From Diadema setosum (Eukaryota; Echinodermata; Echinoidea; Diadematoida; Diadematidae), in assembly GCF_964275005.1 (NCBI RefSeq), contig NC_092685.1:29286682-29350681 (forward strand): DNA of 64,000 nucleotides. Direction: 5' to 3'. Each line of letters starts with the position of its first letter. The first letter of the stretch is position 1. A program made the translations under genes and the position numbers. This document shows, piece by piece, positions 21,018-48,769 of the stretch. Below the pieces are notes generated by a model that searched no databases, was not told the origin of the DNA, and saw nothing but the letters and a program-made list of their open reading frames with translations.

Positions 21018-22389
21018 ACACTCCGCTCACTCGACCACGCCTGCACGTTTATATCCCTGATGTGGAGTTTGTGCAGTATCTCACCAGATCCAGACCGGAT
21101 ACACTAATTAATTTGACATGGACCGAAAGATCGGTGTGTATCTGGTCTGGTTGTTGGGGATATGTTCCGCGGAGACTAGTCTACGTCTGGCTTCACGGAA
21201 TTCCCTCTATCAGTCTATGGTCGGAGGAGAGCCGACAAAGTGAAAAAAAGAATGATAAAAGACTTCCCTGGAAGCTGGACAGACAGATTGCATACTCTCG
21301 GAATAGACCCCACCTCTGTGTGTCCGTACTATAGTACTACAGCAGCTTGCCTGTTTACACTTGTGAATTCAGCCCCACCGTGTGGCGTTCAGCAGTACGC
21401 ATTAAATGGTAAACTACATAAGCTGGGCGGTGCAGCTTTCTTCCACAGTATAATACTCGTATATGCGGCCCCACCAACAGCGTTTACGCGAGATTGATAC
21501 AGCGGCGGCGCTGATTTCCACAACTTAGCATTTTTTGTCCTTCCTTTCTCCTGTTTTTTTCCTTTTTTCTTTCTTTTCTTTCTCCCTGTTATTCGTGGAA
21601 AGACTTCCTAATGTCCCTCTACTAATTCAACCATAAATACAACCCTAAACTAACCCAAACCTAACCCAAACCCTAAACCTTTTAATAACCTAACCTTACT
21701 TGCTAATGCCCGGATGCATGCGCACTACCGCGGTGGGGCTGATTTCATGATTTTGCTGATTTTTCTGTCTAACATGCTGCAGCAGTGCCCCAATGCTAAA
21801 GCTGAAACAACTGCTGAAAGGAATAAAGCAGTGTTAAATGTAAGGTTTTATATATTGTCTAGCATAAAATATTTTACTAAATTTTATACTATCTAGAACA
21901 TACATCAAAACTTAGGCCACTCTTACTATGCGTTGGTCTACTTTCAGACCCAAAATTTACTTCGTTAATTTATTTGGTGAACATTCGTTTACATGTATGG
22001 CAACAGGAGTATAGAGCTAGACCTAGACATTAGTTCTAGAATCATAGTCTCAGTTCTTTACGTGGGGTTTTTATTCATTAATCATAGTACATGTATAAGT
22101 GTTTATGTGTACTGACAGTGACACTATAAAGTGATCAGTAGACAGTGCACTCCCATTATAACAAACATGGTTAAACTTTAATTTCCTTATACTGAAGTAA
22201 ATTCCAGTCCCAAGGCACTCTAAACTATTAAAAGTCTATGGTACAAAATTTGCTTGTATTGTAAAGAACACTGTGTCTAACTGTCTATAGCAAAAATTTT
22301 GTTTCAGTGAGTAATTTCTGAGTGCTATTGACAAAGAAAGCAAAATAAATGTCCCCTATTATATTCTTATAATGATCAACAAACATTCA

Positions 22390-22625
22390 GAATAACGAAC
22401 CTTATATAATTGTCGCAGTAACAAACAAAAAAACAACAACAACTTTGGAGCAACAAACCATGTCTCACTTCCAGAATGATGAACTTTCTGAATGACGAGC
22501 CTTCAGTAGAATGAACCTTTGGAGTAACGAACCTTCAGAATAATAAATCCTGGGAATAGCAACCCTTTCGAATCTTAATGAGCCTTCATTATAACAAACC
22601 TTCAAAGTAAAAAAAACCTGTGAGA
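22390..22625. repeat. Degenerate minisatellite, unit about 20 bp
   Basis: Repeated variants of gaataacgaaccttc (aacgaacctt, gatgaactttctg, gacgagccttcag, aatgaacctttgg, aacgaaccttcag) recur about every 20 bp with substitutions. It is non-coding. Confidence 0.75.
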
Positions 22626-23050
22626 TAACAAGTTGTAGCCAAATCCTAAAAACTATCACTTTTTGTACACATGTTTTCATACCAAGCATAAAAAGTACAA
22701 CTATAATTTATGCTCTCTCTTTAAGTGTGAATTTGAACAAAATTGATGAGATGGCATCCCATTTTACATAAGCTAGCAAGGTTAGGGTAGTGTAGAGTAG
22801 TATCACAAAAGTAGTAGGAGGTACATTATATGGAATTCTTCCCGATGGGCCTGTCCAATGAAGGGACCTAACCACCAGCACTACTACCTGACAGCCCACC
22901 ACCCCCCCCCCCATTCGCCCATTCGGAGCCCAGAACATTACTAGGATGGTCCTCTGATGTGGGACCTGGGCTAGAATGGGAATTATCTTACATGGTGATG
23001 CACAAGTTGTCAATTCCTTACTTGGCCGTTGAAGTTATTATTTATGCAGC

Positions 23051-23195
23051 AAATAGATAAATGACTGAATAAATGAACAAATGAACAAATGAATGAATGA
23101 ATGAATAAATGAATAAATAAATAAATGAATGAATAAATAAATAAATAAATAAATAAATTAATTAATTAATTAATTAATTGATAAATAAATAAATA
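23051..23195. repeat. (AAAT)n / (GAAT)n / (AATT)n tetranucleotide array
   Basis: Continuous tetranucleotide repeats grading from AATGAACA and AATGAATA units to AAATAAAT and then TTAATTAA, about 400 bp before the ABCC10 start. Confidence 0.9.
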
Positions 23196-23584
23196 AAAGA
23201 ATTCTGTCTGTATGCCGGAGTGTTGCAAAAGTCAAAATGCAAACTGAAATTGAAAGATCAAAACTTATTAGAATAGTGCACATGGTGCACATATTACTCT
23301 CTGCAGCTACAGATCAATGCTGCAACAATTTCACTGAGCACTGTAGAAAGTGTAGTTGATTATACAAATGTAGGGGTTTATTTTTAAGGCTACAATTTGT
23401 TTAAAATATAATGCATACGGCAGGAAATGTTCTGTCTGAGGGATGTAAATGTAACTATACACAATTTCACAGCTCAAGCTGCCTGAAAATGAATACAAAT
23501 TTAGAGTAAAGTTGAGGGCTTTCGCTTCTGTGGAATCAAACCACCGAGAACTGACGGTATTCTTACCATTGCTTATTGCAGATC

Positions 23585-39688
<16,104 letters not shown>

Positions 39689-41258
39689 TGTGACTGGTTG
39701 AAACCATTTGAAAGTCTGTGATGCAAATGGCCCAGGTGCATCGCAAAATATCTGTCTTCATTTCCCACCATTCTTGTTGATGTGACTCCTGTTCCCTTCA
39801 AAATATGTTGTGTGCTATTTTAGTGGTACATGTATTAGCCCTATCTTTGAGGTGTTATAATGACCTCTGCTCATCGAGTTGATGGGTGTTAGCTTCTGAT
39901 AAAGTACTGATGCAGAAGTCAATTCACGACATTCATTTCATGGTCACAATGAATTGAAAAGTCTAGAGGTGTATTGTATTTTCCTGGGATAAATGGCAAA
40001 GACCTCTTGTATTCAGTGAAAGAATTTGGAAATTTGAAGATAACAATTTTTCTCTAAACCTGGGGAAACGGTTGAACTGAAATAGGACATATTGTATTGT
40101 GGTAGTAAATACTATCAATGATTGCACTTTGATGGATTTTGCACAAAGGTTCAATAATTCTAAAGAGCTGTGAGAAGATGAAAAAGAATTATCCTTCTTC
40201 TGTCATTTCTAGCATTATGAGGGTACATGTGAAATGTCTGATGCTGAATTCAGCATTGTTAGCTGTCAAGTGGGATATTAATCTCCCCTCTGTAGACCTT
40301 GAAATGACTGATACAAGAAGCACTAAAGAAAAGTGTCTCTTTTTTTTTAAATACTTTTGCTGGTTTATCCCACATGCCCCCAAATAAGTTTTAAAATATA
40401 TTTTTGTTTTTCATATGTAGGCCGATATACTCCGATTCACTGGCAATATTCAATTCAGTATAAATGCAATCTATGTGAATGACATGATGCTATTTGTCAC
40501 TGTCTTACCACAGGGTATTCTGATTGAAGAGGCGGTTCACATTCATTTACATTTCACTTTAACATTACATTTTTATTATGAGCATCTGTTGCTGTTCCTT
40601 TCACCTCAATGTGTACATGAAGTTGAGGTTACTTCAAACATTCCATTATTCTTTGCATTATTTGACTTAAGAGTGTCTTCTATTACCAGTGTATCTTTAT
40701 TAATAGCCAGAGTAGTAAAAAGTAGGATTTGCATGAAGTTCTCTCCAGAGTCTTGATTTAAACGAAAGAAAGCAAACGAAAAGAGAAATTGACTGTTCAT
40801 ATCAAGGTATCTGTTGCATAGCGTGGAAATAATCCATCATGTACGATGCCGTCTGCTCTTGTTTCTTCATTTTGTTTTAACGGGTATATTCTTTGATGTT
40901 AGTGATGATTGTGGTTATTGATCAACTTTGTGTTGCAATGACATGGAAGATAATGGCGTCTTACAACTATGCACATGCCTTGGACAATCACCATATAATT
41001 CTAACTTATATGTTATGATATTTCCCTAAGGGCCAGCCAATCCGACATCACATGATTTATCTGTGAAATTAAATGTGGCACAATGCAAGTATGCAATAGT
41101 TACCTTGTGAAGTAGATTGCTGCATAGGAAGAGTCAATGCAAGTACATTTTTAAAATGTTTGCTCCAATACAAATACAAAAAGAAGAATTAATGATTTAC
41201 CCAGTATAAAAATGGGGGTATTTCTGTGCCTTCTCGTGGGACAGTGTACTCCCTTTAA

Positions 41259-41264
41259 AATAAA
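41259..41264 (+). promoter_or_regulatory. Candidate ABCC10 polyadenylation signal
   Basis: AATAAA about 1.57 kb after the ABCC10 stop, on the coding strand. Another AATAAA is at 42731. Which is used, if either, cannot be told from sequence. Confidence 0.35.
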
Positions 41265-42200
41265 GTCTTCAGGATTGGCAATTTTCTTTTTGCTATATCA
41301 ATGTTTCATCGTACCAAGACAGTAAAGCATATCATAAAGACATATAGATGATAATTTTGGGACCTTAGTTTTTACTTCGTTGTAAGGAGAATGTCATTAT
41401 AACTGTGTTTGTTCTAGTTGGAGTGCACTGTACCTGCATCGACAATGTCTTCATTTGGTTTGTATCCCTTGTATGAAGTTTTTACACTTCAAGCACAGGG
41501 AGGAATAGTTTTATCATATTTGTCACAAAACAAAAACCTAGATTGCTACTATCGGTAAATATCTGTAATATTGTGTACAAGTATGCCTAACTACCAATGC
41601 ACTCACCGGTGACACAAGTGTAGACAAGTTTCTGATGAATGAAAGGAATCCATGGTAACTTATTACATTAATGTGATGACAATGGTGATGTCCTTACTGC
41701 CAGTGTTGATATCGAAAAATCATCTGTTTCTACATAAGAGTGTATCTCATTCTCAAAGAAGTCAGTGACTGAAAGTTGCTTTCAAGTTTATATGTTATTA
41801 AATTATATTTTTCTCCTAGTATATGTGATGAAAGTGCATTTTGTATTTCCTTCATTCTGCCAATGATGGACATGAACCAAAAGACCCCCTCAAAAAAAAA
41901 AAATATTTCCTGCTGAAAGTGACAGGCACAGAATGATAGTCTTACTCATTTGTAAATCAGCTATTTCTTTTCTTATGTGTTGATGATGAACATGATGATA
42001 ATTATTGTTTCTATTAATGAGTTGCTATGCTGATGCATGTGTGGCAATTCAGTCATATGCTGAGGAGACTGAATAGGGGAGAATTTAGAAATCCAATTGT
42101 GAGTGATACATGTGCAAAAGTGTGTCTGCAGTATGTTCTTTTTTTTTGAGGGGGGGGGGGGAATGTGTCTTGAATTCCTGCATAGGTTTTGTGATTTGTG

Positions 42201-42201
<1 letters not shown>

Positions 42202-42236
<35 letters not shown>

Positions 42237-42280
42237 TGAGTGTGTGTGAGTGAGTGTGTTTGTGTGTGTGTGTGTGTGGT
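42202..42280. repeat. (GT)n microsatellite
   Basis: GT dinucleotides with a few GAGT interruptions. Confidence 0.95.
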
Positions 42281-43291
42281 GTGTATTGTCTAAATTCATC
42301 AGAGTGTTGATGATTAAAGATGGCAATGTGTGTGCATGTGTACTGGTACTTGTGGACTCAATACACTCCCTGTCATCTACAAATCACACCACCATGACTA
42401 GTATTGAACAATGCACCTTTAGGCAATGTAGGAATTAACTCTTGCTTCATTCAAACCAATTAAAGGGATCATGAAGCTTTGGTTGAGACCTAATTTCAGG
42501 TTTCTAACATTTTTTGGGTGAGATAATGAGAAACCTCTACAATATGAAATATGAAAGAGCATGTAATTCCATGAGGAATTCAACATTTATTTGATGAAAA
42601 TTGGTTTTGAAATGGTTGAGATATCCAAAACAGAGTGATTCTAATAAAGTGTAGGACCCACATTTTATTACGATTGCTTTGTTTTACTTTGTTTTTGGAT
42701 GTTTTAGTCATTCCAAACCTGACTTTCTTCAATAAACTTTGAATTCCTCTTAAAATGGTATGCTCTGTACTATTTCATAGTGTTTTCTTGGTATCTCGCA
42801 AAAAGTTAAAAGCCCAATTCTCATCTCCACCAATATTGTCCCATCCCTGTAATCTGTGCCAACCATCCATAAAGGGCCTACAGCTAATTAAGGCTTTGAG
42901 CCTTTGGTCCTTGTGTCAGTGAGCAGAAATAGCAGTTCATGTGTAATGGTAATTAGATGAATCTGTCATTTTAGACATGTGCTATGTTACTATAAAGCTG
43001 AATAGCCTTGATATTGAATCATCCTCCTATATGGATCACAATAGGCCAGTTCAAAACAAAGAGAAAAACAGTATCAATACAATGTACAGATTTATGTAAA
43101 TTGCCCTTTTTATTTATTTGTTTTTATTTGTGTTTTTTTTTTTCTTTTTCTCAAATGTCCACAAAATTATCAGGCCCTACCCAGTTTACAATAAACAATA
43201 CAATTGCTGTAATATCACACAGCCTGGAAAACAGGCTAGGCTCCTGATATTATATACGCAGATGAAGGCGCAAATACAATGTATTCTACTA

Positions 43292-43839
43292 CAGTCAAAC
43301 CTGTCTATAGCGGCCACCCAAGGGATACGGGAAAAGTGGCCGTTATAGACAGGTGGCCGCTATAGACAGGTAACATGTATCATCGTTGTATACATCTATA
43401 TATACTTACATGTACATGTACATGTATGTGTGTACGTATGCACATGTGTGTATCATGCATAGAACAGTGCCGGTGTTTATGAAATTGTTGCACAGTACAT
43501 GATGTAGCATGTGCAGTCACTAGTGCCTTATTGTGACTGAATAAGTGATGAATGCAACGGTAGCGATCACTGAACGTTGCCCAGGAATGACTGGCACGGC
43601 TAACAAGCAGAAAAACACGCTGAATTATCGGCTCGGCTACGGCTCCATCGGGTTTTTGGCCGCTATAGACAGGTTAAAATCTACCGCGGGAAACAAAATT
43701 TGTGGCCGCTGGCTGCGTTAGACAGGTGCCCGCTATACACAGGGTCTTTAACATTGTTTTTCTCTCGGGGGGATTTTTCAGTGGCCGCGATAGACAGGTG
43801 GCCGCTATAGAGAGGTGGCCGCTAAGGCAGGTTTGACTG
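43292..43839. mobile_element. pogo/Tigger-like MITE with TA target duplication
   Basis: The left terminus CAGTCAAACCTGTCTATAGC and the complement of the right terminus CAGTCAAACCTGCCTTAGCG begin identically, and both ends are flanked by TA (43290-43291 and 43840-43841). Interior copies of gtggccgctatagacaggt occur near both ends. TA duplication plus a CAGTCAAACC start are typical of Tc1/mariner-pogo elements. It is 548 bp with no transposase frame. It ends about 445 bp before the XPO5 start codon. Confidence 0.85.
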
Positions 43840-43841
43840 TA

Positions 43842-44283
43842 CTAGTACTGTATGTGAAAGACGCGCCTCAAACACAACAACAACATCCTGTATTCGCACT
43901 GAGATGCTCGATTCGCACGGCTACACATGCGGCCCGAGTACCTGGGGATAGCGCTGCTGCAGTACATGCAGCTAACCTTTACCGGTGACCCTCGACCTCT
44001 CTCGGCGACCGTCGGTACGGCCGGTGAATAGATGCTGTCCGCTCATGCCGCCGCCGCGCCGCCGCTAACTAGTGCTCAATGCGCCATGCGGCTCTCTGCT
44101 CTTCAACCTGTACACTGTAGGCTGTATCATAATGTAGCGCATATAGCACATGCAGTCTCTTCGTTGATTTCACAAAGCCAAGGCACGACGAAGCAGGTGG
44201 ATCGTGGTTCGAAAATGTCGTAGTATTCGTGTTTATAAGTATTCAGTCATATTCATAGTTTCCATACGTACACATCTTCGAGG
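43842..44283 (+). promoter_or_regulatory. CpG-rich XPO5 promoter and 5'UTR region
   Basis: After an AT-rich flank this stretch is rich in CpG (cggcgaccgtcggtacggcc, catgccgccgccgcgccgcc). It leads directly into the XPO5 start codon in good context (tcgaggATGG). No TATA box is evident. It is probably a housekeeping-type promoter; the transcription start is not placed. Confidence 0.6.
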
Positions 44284-47200
44284 ATGGAGATAGAAGAGCA
44301 AGCCAGGCAGTTGGCTGATGCTGTCAACATCACTCTGGATTCAACAATTGACCAGAAGAGGCGTATGGAAGCTTACCAGGTAGAGAACACAATAAACACG
44401 TGGAATCGTTACATAAATTAATAGTTTCTAGACTATTGTAGGTCTCTTAAACGGTTAAATCTAACAAGTTAGACTTCTATCAGTTAGATTTAATATAGAA
44501 ATCAAGAGTTTGTAAATTAAGCCCAGGCCCAGTTATAAAAAAAAAAAAAAAAAAATCCCGAGAGATTAATTTTCTCCTGACATTTTTCTCTAGACAATCT
44601 AACAATATCTAAACAAAGAATTCTGCATTAAACTTATTTGAAGACATTGTCATAGGGCCTAACCATAGATTACTACGGGGTGGGGGGGGGGGGGGGCGAC
44701 AGTGAATCATGGACATGGTGTTTGTAACACTAATAGCAACATTATCCTGAACATTTAAAATTATTGATTTGACAGGTAATGAACACCTGATGAATGGGTT
44801 GTATCAAATTGTAGACGCTCGGTTGTATGACTCTGTTTTACTTTTAGTATGAGTGAATGTTATATGATATTCAAGGCAAGCATGAGGCTTGGCTTGATGA
44901 GGAATGAGGTAAATTTTACCCTACCATTTCCAACCATCAGGCGCAGGCCAATATATGTAGCTAGCCCTCGCGGAGCCTGCATTGCGTAAGCATGAGCCTT
45001 CCCCGAGATGGTGACAGAACCCTGTAGAAAATACAAAATGGATCTGTGCATATAAATTATGTCAATAGCAATGATTAACGATTAAAAGGGTTGCCAATTC
45101 TCATGCATGTAACGTTAGACATTCTAGAGAGCATGTGACTTGAATGTTTTACCTAATTTAATTAAGCAAGTCTTACTCATGCTTGTTAAAAAAAGAAACT
45201 TAAAAAAACCTAAAAAATCAAAACGTCCATTGAGAACATCTACTGTTTGCACTGGAAGCAGCAACAAATCTCTCGCTATAGTGCACATTCTTTTTTTTTA
45301 AATAGATCCTATATTAATCAGATGACAAACTGCAAAATATGGAAGTATTCATGGTGAAGCTCGAATTGAAGAACCTTCGAATAAGTTTTTGAACTGCTCA
45401 GTGTGAAAATATTGCTGTTTGATATATCAGTTAACAATACTTGGGGACAAGCAAATGAGAAAAAAAAAAATAAAATGAGAATACTAAGATGTATAAATGT
45501 TTACTGGCTTATAGGACAGTCGAGGTGGAATATTTTTATTTTTTTATAAAGTATTAATATGGCAGTGTATACTACTAAAGTTGCAGGATATAGGCCTATT
45601 ATACATAACAACCCAGGGCTATTTTTTTTTTATTGTTATGGAATATACACAGAAATAAATTCAGGAATCTCTGAAGTTTACTGAAATTTGCCGAGACTGG
45701 AGTGCGAAGCATCAAATGATTTCTTATTTTTTTTTTTTTTTCTGTGCAGTTGGCACTGTTGTTAGAGTAAATGTGATTTTGGGGAATATCTTGAGAATAT
45801 TGGGGCCAACTGGAGGGGGAGGGGTAAGCATTTGACCCTTGTTCGCCAATAATGGTGCACCCCCCCCCCCCCCCTCCACACACACACACACACTACTGAA
45901 GGTACCCCAGGCCCCGAGAAATAGTTGTGAATTGATACTGTTTGTATGGAAATTCAGATTGTCAGGCTGCTTTTGTTCCATGGATCATAATGAAACTGTT
46001 TTCTCCTCCTGTTTCAGATATGTGAAACTTTCAAGGAGAAGTCGCCTCACTGTGTGGCTTGTGGAATGTTCCTCAGTGATGCAAAAAATTCACCAGTTAT
46101 CCGACATTTTGGTTTACAGTTACTGGAACACTTTGTAAGGTTTGTACAGAAAGAAATGAAGTAATATAATAATTTAATTTCTTCTTTTTTAGTACAATAA
46201 AGTTCTAAAACTGTTGATGAATGCTTTATTGAATCTGAACAAGACTATTCCCAAAGTATTTGCTATATTTTACAGGGATGGGATGGTCTCAATTTCTTCA
46301 CTCACTACACTCACACTCACAACTACACTCATGAACAGATTATGTATAGAATTACATGATAATGTTCTTGCTCAGGGAAATTTGAATGGTATTCATTTCA
46401 ATCCCGTGTTTTGTGAATTATGAAACATAGAAATAGATAATCATGTGCATATGAAACATACAAATATCATGCGAATAATAATAGTTTGTAGTGAATTGAC
46501 TACAACTTGTACAGACCTCAAGCACAACTAGCTGGAAATTGTTGAATGTGCTGTAGCATATCCCACTTTACTTAACCAGCCAGACTTCTTGATTGGACAA
46601 CCACCAGTCCTGACATGGCAGGAAAAACTGAGGTTGGACTGTACATCTAAAAGAGTGTTTTCTTGTATGCATGAAGGAGTTCTGAGAAGTATGCATCATA
46701 AGATGGGCGTGTGATATAAAATGTGTTTGATCACTTTCAAATATTACTCTTTTTTTGTGTGTGCATATAATCATGTTTAATATGTTTTGTGTGCACCTTC
46801 AGATTCAAGTGGAATGATGCTTCACAAAATGAAAAGGTCCAGTTTAAAGAAATTACCCTACAGCTCATCACAAAGGTATAGTGGAGATAAATAGTGAATG
46901 TTCTGTATCATACAAATGTAAAACTCACTAGTTAATCAAAAGAATCTCAGATTAGCAGTATTTTGTTCAAGTCAAAGAATCTGCATTTCTATTGTTTACT
47001 ATAAAGCAGTGTGACTTTGGCAATTGGAAAGATGAGATTTTGTTAAAAAATGTACTGAACATTATCAAAATCTTTCATTACGCAACATTTACTACAAACA
47101 ATAAATTGATGAAAGGTTTCTGTAACGAGACAAGGGACATTGGATATGAAAAAGTAAAGGTACATTGTTGTGCGTCGTGATACCATGATTATGCCTGATT

Positions 47201-48434
47201 GTTTATCATTTTCAGTTTATGTGGCCCCAGAGGACAGTATTCAAGAGATAGATACATGTATTAAGCTTGCACACCAAAGCGTGAGTTAGAGCAATGTACG
47301 AACAAGTTTTGAACATTATGGATATAAATACATGGTATCTGCTATCTTGACCATCCAGGGAGCCGGTCACATCCTCGAGACGGCTAACTACATCAAGGAG
47401 GGTCAGGTCAAGATTCTTGTGGAAATGGTCAAGCGCGAGTGGCCTCAGCATTGGCCAAGTCTTCTGTCTGAGCTGGACCAGATGAGCCAAACTGGTGTAA
47501 GATAAGGCACTCAGTGCACAAAACTGTCTCCCTACCCCCACCCCCTCTGAAGTAGATGCAGCGTATGATAGAAGAACTCTGGTATTTACAATTTTTTTTT
47601 TTTCTAATGGATAATTTCATCACTTGTCTGTCTCACGTGACCATGAATGAAATCCATAGTAGCTGAGCCTCTTGAAGAGTCTTCATTATATGACATTTGA
47701 GTAATTCTAAAAGAAGTATCACAAACAGGAGGTTACCTCTCTAGTGATTTGCATTCAGCAGAACAATTAGTATGTCAAATCATAGCTCAAACTGCTGATG
47801 GTTATGCATTCTTAAATGTCATCATCTAGTGGCCTGAAAAAGAACTTTGAATTGCGTGACAAGAGGGCCATGATATTAACATTGATAGGTACGCTGTGAG
47901 TTATCTTCTCAAGCCTACTGAACTGATGTCATTGCTCCCACAATGTCACATACAATGTAAAAAGAGTTGTGTAGGAAATGTGGCAAGTTTGCAAGTGGGG
48001 ATTACTATGATAGTTGATACCATATTGGTATCCCATACTCCCTAAGCACAATTACCCCCTACCCCCCCCCCCCCCCGGCTTAATACTGGTTAGCGATAGG
48101 GTTAGATTTATGGTTAAAATCTTTGTTAGGGTTAGGATTAGGTTCAGGATTAGGATTAGGGTTAAGGAAAGGGAAGGGTCTGATTATCCAGGGGTGGTTG
48201 TCCTACAACCAACTGATACATGTGCATCCATGTACTCTCTGCTTCTACCAGGATTCTCAGACAGAGCTGGTGCTCCTCTTCCTCCTGAGACTGGTGGAGG
48301 ATGTGGTCTCCTTCAGGAACCTCCAGCAGAGGAGGAGGAGGGACCTCTGGCAGGCCCTGACCTCCAACATGGCCGATATCTTCTCCTTCCTCTTTGTGCT
48401 CCTCCAGAAATACTGCGAGAAGTACGAGGCCTTG
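44284..48434 (+). CDS. XPO5: XPO5 exons 1-5: importin-beta N-terminal and Xpo1-like domains
   Basis: These exons encode residues 1-204. The start MEIEEQARQLADAVNITLD replaces the less conserved human N-terminus. The segment SPVIRHFGLQLLEHFVRFKW corresponds to the importin-beta N-terminal region that contacts RanGTP. EWPQHWPSLLSELDQ is the exportin-1-like domain hallmark. Exon 4 ends at ACTGGT/GTAAGA in phase 0. Intron 1 holds A- and G-runs and CTAGA/TTAGA motif clusters (44430-44620). Confidence 0.95.
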
Positions 48435-48732
48435 GTGAGTGCTGTGTGTGAAATTCTCATTAAAGACCTGGTAGTGTGGGGATAGCCTTGGAGTGAGAAG
48501 GCCAGCCGGGCTCTTGATACATTTGAGAATTCCCGTAATGAATTGTGGGCAGCTTTATCACTAATCCCTGTGTAAGTACACACACAGAGCTGAAGATTCT
48601 TGGCTGGAGTCGACTGTAACTGATGAGTGCACACTTCAATGCACATATTCACTGACAAGTGCTATGTTTGGGGGAGGGGGTGGGTAGTAAGGCATGTTTT
48701 AGTTAAATTCGTGTTCCTCATTTCTCTGGTTT

Positions 48733-48769
<37 letters not shown>

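Larger units (their letters stand above)
21018..23581. other. Intergenic region upstream of ABCC10
   Basis: Contains a probable foldback element of about 21362-21750 (tcagccccaccg near the left end, cggtggggctga near the right), CTAACCC-like repeats near 21640-21690, CTAGA/TAGAC motif clusters at 22005-22040 and two tandem repeats listed separately. The ABCC10 promoter and any 5'UTR exon must lie here or further upstream, but I cannot place them. A 3' splice site (cttattgcag) ends at 23581. Confidence 0.45.
39689..43291. other. ABCC10 3' flank and UTR, intergenic
   Basis: No further exon is seen. The ABCC10 3'UTR must start here. Candidate polyadenylation signals are at 41259 and 42731. A short direct repeat lies just upstream in intron 17 (39280 and 39400). 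A (GT)n tract is at 42202-42280, an A-run near 41890 and T-runs near 42136 and 43132. The segment beginning aaagggatcatgaagctttgg at 42463 looks like a dispersed repeat, but I found no second copy in this window. Confidence 0.5.

Noticed and set aside
20903..21334. 143-codon plus-strand frame
   Set aside because: It overlaps the LINE fragment in a different frame. The LINE frame has the real protein pattern.
23576..23584. Reading frame start at TTG before the ABCC10 ATG
   Set aside because: TTG is not a normal start in animals and it overlaps the acceptor cttattgcag. ATG at 23585 matches the human start position.
48257..48658. 133-codon minus-strand frame over XPO5 exon 5
   Set aside because: It is the complement of a real coding exon with matching phase and homology on the plus strand.
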